A DNA stretch of 64,000 bases from Stomorhina lunata. Its lineage: Eukaryota; Arthropoda; Insecta; Diptera; Rhiniidae. The stretch covers positions 134,874,120 to 134,938,119 of the forward strand of contig OW121741.1 of NCBI GenBank assembly GCA_933228675.1. The letters are read 5' to 3'. Positions 58,516 through 64,000 of the stretch are shown here, one piece after another. Position 1 is the first letter of the stretch, and the number at the start of each line of letters is the position of its first letter. A model generated the notes under the pieces. The model was not told the DNA's origin. It ran no database searches and saw nothing but the letters and a program-made list of their open reading frames with translations. The position numbers and the translations under genes were made by a program.

Positions 58516-58799
58516 TTTTTTTTTTGGAATAGACGTTTTTGCACTTATTTTCTACAGATACCTTTCTCAAGTTCCACTCGCAACTAATGACTGCAGAGTT
58601 GTCAGGTAGCCTTTCTGTAACCGACTTTTAGACAAAGTTATGCAGAATCAGTTCTGGGTAAGATTCTTTCGCATACAATTAAAATAAAAATAAGACAAAT
58701 CATCCAGTTGAACGATAGGCCAACATAAATATAATATACGAGTATGTATATTAGATTTATTAAATCCTCCCGCGCATCACGCTATTTTTATTTCATGAA

Positions 58800-58995
58800 A
58801 ATCGGTCTTTAAACACCCAAAATCTGATATACAATTTATGTCGGTACACCCTCTTGGAGCTCCATAAACTTGATTTCAACAGACTGACGGCAATGGCTAA
58901 ATCGACTGTCCAAGCAATTCTGAGTCGTTCGGTATAAATTTAATGGGGTCTGTGAAACTTTTAATATCCTTTCACCTATTGATAAAGAATATAAA
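58800..58995 (-). mobile_element. Decayed DINE-like fragment
   Basis: GGCTAAATCGACTGTC, ATTCTGAGTCGTTCGGTATA and ATATCCTTTCACCTATTGAT are mutated versions of the 5' part seen at 43010-43149. Confidence 0.5.
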
Positions 58996-59270
58996 AATGG
59001 AGTATTAAACAATTTTGTGTGCAGGAGGGTCGTGCTTATTTTATAACTCGTAACAGAAAAGAAAATCCTAGACATAAAAGGATCAAGAAGAAAAATAATA
59101 TTTAGAAGGAGATATTACGCAAAATAATAAGATTCTGCAAATACTGTACAAATACTGAGAACTATTTATATATGGAAAATAAGTAGCGAAAGTTTTTGTA
59201 TAGAACATCTTTCGTTAAAAAAAGTTTATACACAAAATTTTTGTGATAAGATGTTTTTGTTCTCCAATTA

Positions 59271-59440
59271 AATTAATTATGTCACTTGAAACTGACGTAA
59301 GCTCAAATATGCATATATATGCAGATATTTACTATACTAATATAAAGCTGAGATGTAAGCCTTTAAATTGAGAAAATTTTTGTTTTTAGGGTTATAAATA
59401 GTTAAAAAAGTTACAACCAAATAAATTTTGTGTTAAATTA
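59271..59440 (+). repeat. Dispersed octamer module, copy 7 (extended)
   Basis: ATTAATTATGTCACTTG, GTAAGCTCAAATATGCATAT, ATATGCAGATATTTACTAT, AAAGCTGAGATGTAAGCCTT. The octamer is changed to ATGCATAT. Similarity to copy 8 extends well beyond the common module, over about 170-200 bp. Confidence 0.65.
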
Positions 59441-59594
59441 ATTTAAAAAAAATCAGGAAATTTTTTACCTTAGAGGTGAATTGAAAATTAATTGTCGTTA
59501 TTAAAATTTTTCTACGAAAATTTTTCGTAATGAATCTTTTTTATTCTAAATTTTCGTGATAATGATTGTTTTGAAATGATTTACTTTTTTTTGA

Positions 59595-59765
59595 AAATTA
59601 ATTATGTCACTTGTTACTAATTTAAGCTTAAATATGCACATATATGCAGATAATTTATAATCTATTGTAAAGCTGAGATTTAAGCCCTTAAATTAAGATA
59701 ATTTTAGTTTTGTAGTTTTACATTAAAAAAAGTTACAATCAAAAGAATTTTTGGTTAATTTTATT
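59595..59765 (+). repeat. Dispersed octamer module, copy 8 (extended)
   Basis: ATTAATTATGTCACTTG, TTTAAGCTTAAATATGCACA, TATATGCAGATAATTTATAA, AAAGCTGAGATTTAAGCCCT, then AAAGTTACAATCAAA. It lies about 325 bp after copy 7 in the same orientation, so the two form a local duplication. Confidence 0.65.
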
Positions 59766-61540
59766 TTTCAAAAAAAAAGTCATCAAAGTTTTTACCTTAG
59801 TGGTGTAGAAAATCATAAAGTATGGCTTGATGGAATATTAAGCATTCTTATTGGTTATTTAATACTTATTAAAAATAAAACTGAAATATCTAACAAAATC
59901 CTGTATTTTCTTAAATCCTTTCCTTAAATACTTGCATTTTCTCTGGGTCCTTTATTATCCTTATAAAGCAAACTTCAATCCACCCATTATATAGTTTTAT
60001 GCCGTGACAGTACATAGTGATTGCTGTCGTTGTGGTTGTCTTCCGCTGTCAAATAAATCCATGTTCAAAATCAAATAAGCGGAAAATGTCCTTAAAATGA
60101 TCATCACAGGCATTTAATGAACCGACCAACCAGACAACCAACCAACGCCATTCAGCCCGTCAACGGATAATGATGTTGTTTTTTATTATATACTTACATT
60201 CGAGTATTTAACAGAATAATAAAGATGAGAAAACAATAATTAGTGTATGTCATTTGCCAGTTGGGAAAAAGGGGCCTTTTTTATGTGAACACATTTAATA
60301 CATGGATTATCTTATGCAACCTTTCTAAAGGTAAAAAAATCCTCACATTTGTAGAAGTGTGTGTTTTCGTTTTTAATTTTGTCCCGGCTATGAAATTACG
60401 AAATATGTACGTTATGGGTTATTATGAGATAAAAATTTGAAGAATTTGTCTTTGGGTTGTTTAACAGACAGACCTTAAACTCAAGAACTCTGTTTCAGGC
60501 TCAGGCGAGGAGACATCTGTTTTTTTCAAAATACAATAAAAAATTTTGAAAGATGTTGCTCTCAACACAAAAAAGGCTAACACAATAAAAATGTTGTTTT
60601 AACAATTTTAAATGCTTATGGTATATTAGCATACACTGAAAAAAATCTTAATATTAATATCAAAGTTTTATTAATATGAACTTAAATTTTCTAAACAAAA
60701 ATCTTTGCCAAATGTTACTTCAATTTGGGAATCATTTTAAAGAAACATGAAAATTTATGTTATTTCAACATAATAATCTTATTGATTTAATAATTTTCAA
60801 GCTTATAAAAATTTGAAGACTAGAAATATTTTATAATCAAAAACCTTAAATTAACAGAAAACACCATTTAGGTAAGATTAAATAATTTTTCTCTGTGTAT
60901 TCATTTAATTTCAATTCATAAGTACGTGGTAATATTACATTAGCAGCCTGAAAATTCAGCTGACGTCTCTTTATCAATTCTAAGCATCAGATTATCTGGT
61001 TTAGGGTCATTCTTTTCAAAATTTTCAAATTTTGTTCATTCACATTTGAATCGGTCTCAATTATCCAGCATTTGACATTTGTTGTGTGATAATTTGCCGA
61101 ATTAAGAGAATAAAACGTATGAATATGAATGAGGCATTATTTTTTGAATACAGTCTCTTTGTGTCATTAAGCGCCCATTAGAGAAAATTGTTAAAGAATT
61201 TTCGTTAGATTTACCGCTCGAATGTTGAAGCCTCGTTAGAGCGTGTTGCGTTAACTGTCAGTGTCACTTTCATAATCCATTCATTGATTTATGTCACCTT
61301 GTGTCAGTTTCATTGTAATTAAGCATGTTTTCGAATTTCTCTGTGAAAGATATTTTTTGGGCGATAGGGAAATTTATATGAAGAAAATAAAAATGATTAC
61401 GGGGTTTTTTTTAAATCATGAATTACATGGCATTTAATCGGGTACTTTTGTCAAGATATAAAGATGTAAAAGTGAAAGTTTTCTTGAAAATCAATCGAAA
61501 TATTCATTTAAATCAAAATTAGAAGTAAAAAAGATTAACA

Positions 61541-64000
61541 AATTTTTGAAAATTTCCTATAAAAAAAAGGAAATTTTTGAAAAATTTCCTATAAAAATAA
61601 GAAATTTTTGAAGAATTTCCTATATAAATAAGAATTTTTTGAAAAATTTCCTATTAAAATAAGAAATATTTTAAAAATTTGCTATAAAAATAAGAAATTT
61701 TTGAAAAATTTCAAATAAAAATAAGAAATTTCTGAAAAATTTCCTATAAAAAAATTAAAAAAAATCCTTTAAAAATAGGAAATTTTTGAAACATTTTCTA
61801 TAAAAATAATAGGAATTTTTGAAAAATTTCCTATAAAAATAGGAAATTTATGAAAAATTTCCTATAAAAAATTTCTTATAAGAATAAGAAATTTTTGAAA
61901 AATTTCCTGTTAAAATAAGAAATTTTTTAAAAATTTCCTTAAAAATAAGAAATTTTTTAAAAATTTCCTTAAAAATAAGAAATTTTTTAAAAATTTCCTA
62001 TAAAAATAAGAAATTTTTGAAAAATTTCCTATAAAAATAAGAAATTTTTGAAAAATTTCTTAAAAAAAAAAAGAAATTTTAGAAAAATTACCTATAAAAT
62101 AAGAAATTTTTTAAAAATTTCTTATAAAAATAAGAAATTTTTGAAAAACTTCTTATAAAAATAAGAAATTTTTGAAAAATTTCTTATAAAAATAAGAATT
62201 TTTTTTAAAATTTCCTATAAAAATAAGAAATTTTTGAAAAATTTCCAATAAAAATTTTCGAAAAATTTCCTATAAAGATAGAAATTTTTGAAAAATTTCC
62301 CATATAATTTAGAAACTTTTGAAAAATTTCTAATAATAAGAAATATTTGAAAAATTTACTAAAAAAATAAGAAATTTTTGAAAATTTTGAAAATTTTCCT
62401 ATAAAAATAAGAAAATTTTGCAAAATTTCCTATAAAAATAAGAAATTTTTTAAAATTTTTTTTATCAAATTAAGAAATTTTTGAAAAATTTCCTATGAAA
62501 ATAAGAAATTATTGAAAAATTCCATATAAAAATAAGAAATTTTTGAAAATTTTTATATAAAAATAAGAAATTTTTGAAAAATTTCCAATAAAAATAAGAA
62601 ATTTTTGAAAAATTTCCTACAAAAACAAGAAATTTTTCTTAGAAAAATAAAAAAATTATGAAATAAGAAATTTTTGAAAAATTTCCTATAAAAATAAGAA
62701 ATTTTTGAAAAATTTCCTATAAAAATAAGAAATTTTTGAAAAATTTCATATTGAAATAAGAATTTTTTGAAAAATTTTCTATAAAAATAAGAAATTTTTG
62801 AAATATGTCCTATAAAAATAAGAAATTTTTGAAAATTTTCCTATAAACACAAGAACTTTTTGAAAAATTTCTTATAAAAATAAGAAAGTTTTGAAAACTT
62901 TCCTAAAAAAATAAGAAATTTTTTGAAAAATTTCCTAAAAAAATAAGAAATTTTAGAAAAATTTCCTATAAAAATAAAAAAATTGAAAAATATCCTATAA
63001 AAATAAGAAATTTTTAAAAAATTTCCTATAAAAAGAAGATATTTTTGAAAAATTTGCTACAAAATAAGAAATTTTTTAAAAATTTGATATAAAAATAAGA
63101 AATTTTTGAAAAATTTCAAATAAAAATAAGAAATTTCTGAAAAATTTCCTATAAAAAAATTAAAAAAAATCCTTTAAAAGTAGGAAATTTTTGAAACATT
63201 TTCTATAAAAATAAAAGGAATTTTTGAAAAATTTCCTATAAAAATAAAAAATTTATGAAAAATTTCCTATAAAAAATTTCTTATAAGAATAAGAAATTTT
63301 TGAAAAATTTCCTATAAAAATAAGAAATTTTTGAAAAATTTCCTATAAAAATAAGAAATTTTTGAAAAATTTCCTATAAAAATAAGAAATTTTTGAAAAG
63401 TTTCCTATAAAAATAAGAAATTTGTGAAAAATTTCCTATAAAAATACGAAATTTTTGAAAACTTTCCTATAAAAATAAGAAATTTGTGAAAAATTTCCTA
63501 TAAAAATACGAAATTTTTGAAAACTTTCCTATAAAAATAAGAAATTTTTGAAAAATTTTCTATAAAAATAAGAAATTTTTGAAAAATTTCTTTTAAAAAT
63601 AAGAAATTTTTGAAAAAATTCTTATAAAAATAAGAAATTTTTGAAAAAATTCTTATAAAAATAAGAAATTTTTGAAAAATTTCTTATAAAAATAAGAAAT
63701 TTTTGAAAAATTTCTTATAAAAATAAGAAATTTTTGAAAAATTTCTTATAAAAATAAGAAATTTTTGAAAAATTTCTTATAAAAATAAGAAATTTTTGAA
63801 AAATTTCTTATAAAAATAAGAAATTTTTGAAAAATTTCTTATAAAAATAAGAAATTTTTGAAAAATTTCTTATAAAAATAAGAAATTTTTGAAAAATTTC
63901 TTATAAAAATAGGAAATTTTTGAAAAATTTCTTATAAAAATAAGAAATTTTTGAAAAAATATAAAAATAAGAAATTTTTGAAAAATTTCTTATAAAAATA
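61541..64000 (+). repeat. Type B minisatellite block 4, continues past the window
   Basis: 31-bp units with centre ATTTTTGAAAAAT and spacer TATAAAAATAAG. Diverged at first, homogeneous from about 63660. A segment around 61660-61900 (with CTATAAAAAAATTAAAAAAA) recurs at about 63060-63290. The array runs off the right edge. Confidence 0.92.

Larger units (their letters stand above)
58516..61540. other. Gene-free unique DNA
   Basis: Holds a decayed DINE-like piece (58800-58995) and two octamer modules. Otherwise AT-rich unique sequence. Short frames (58836-59075, 60243-60440) have no recognisable domain. I see no RNA gene. Confidence 0.5.

Overview
The window looks like gene-poor, AT-rich nuclear DNA of a fly, probably a higher dipteran such as a blow fly or house fly. 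The evidence for this is several DINE-1/INE-1-like (Helentron-type) repeats, a complete Ty3/gypsy LTR retrotransposon, and very large arrays of short palindromic minisatellites. I see no host protein gene with credible exons. The open frames outside the retrotransposon are short, low-complexity or repeat-derived. This assignment is inference; no species marker is present.

Layout. From 1 to about 24.8 kb there are six blocks of one minisatellite family (type A). Its 29-bp unit is a 22-bp palindrome plus a 7-bp asymmetric spacer. The blocks read in one direction up to 13.5 kb and in the opposite direction from 14.3 kb. Gene-free unique DNA separates them. A small insertion at 6.9-7.1 kb carries what looks like a type I hammerhead ribozyme. 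From about 39 kb to the right edge a second family (type B, 31-bp unit, again a palindrome plus a short spacer) forms four blocks. DINE-1-like elements and a terminal-inverted-repeat element with a nested insertion lie between them. At least eight copies of an 80-100 bp module built around ATGCAAATATATGCAG are scattered in the unique DNA.

Between the two minisatellite domains lies the main feature, a 10.6-kb Ty3/gypsy element (25173-35786). It has two 525-bp LTRs that look identical by eye, a 4-bp target duplication (TAAT), a tRNA-Ser-like primer site and a polypurine tract. It has intact gag and pol frames joined by a canonical -1 frameshift signal. After integrase, where many insect elements carry env, the pol frame runs without a break into a complete USP-type deubiquitinase domain. 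That domain resembles the USP2 family, and its catalytic Cys, His and Asn and its zinc-ribbon cysteines are intact. About 2 kb of non-coding DNA follows, including a 62-bp antisense fragment of selenocysteine tRNA that ends in CCA, and two poly(A)-like tracts. The simplest reading is a recently active retrotransposon that captured a host Usp2-like cDNA and kept it as a Gag-Pol-deubiquitinase fusion.

How the parts would work together: transcription starts in the 5' LTR; a leader with a 12-codon upstream frame precedes gag; most ribosomes stop at the gag terminator and a minority shift -1 into pol. The shifted product would be a polyprotein of protease, reverse transcriptase, RNase H, integrase and deubiquitinase, so the ubiquitin protease would be made in step with the replication enzymes.
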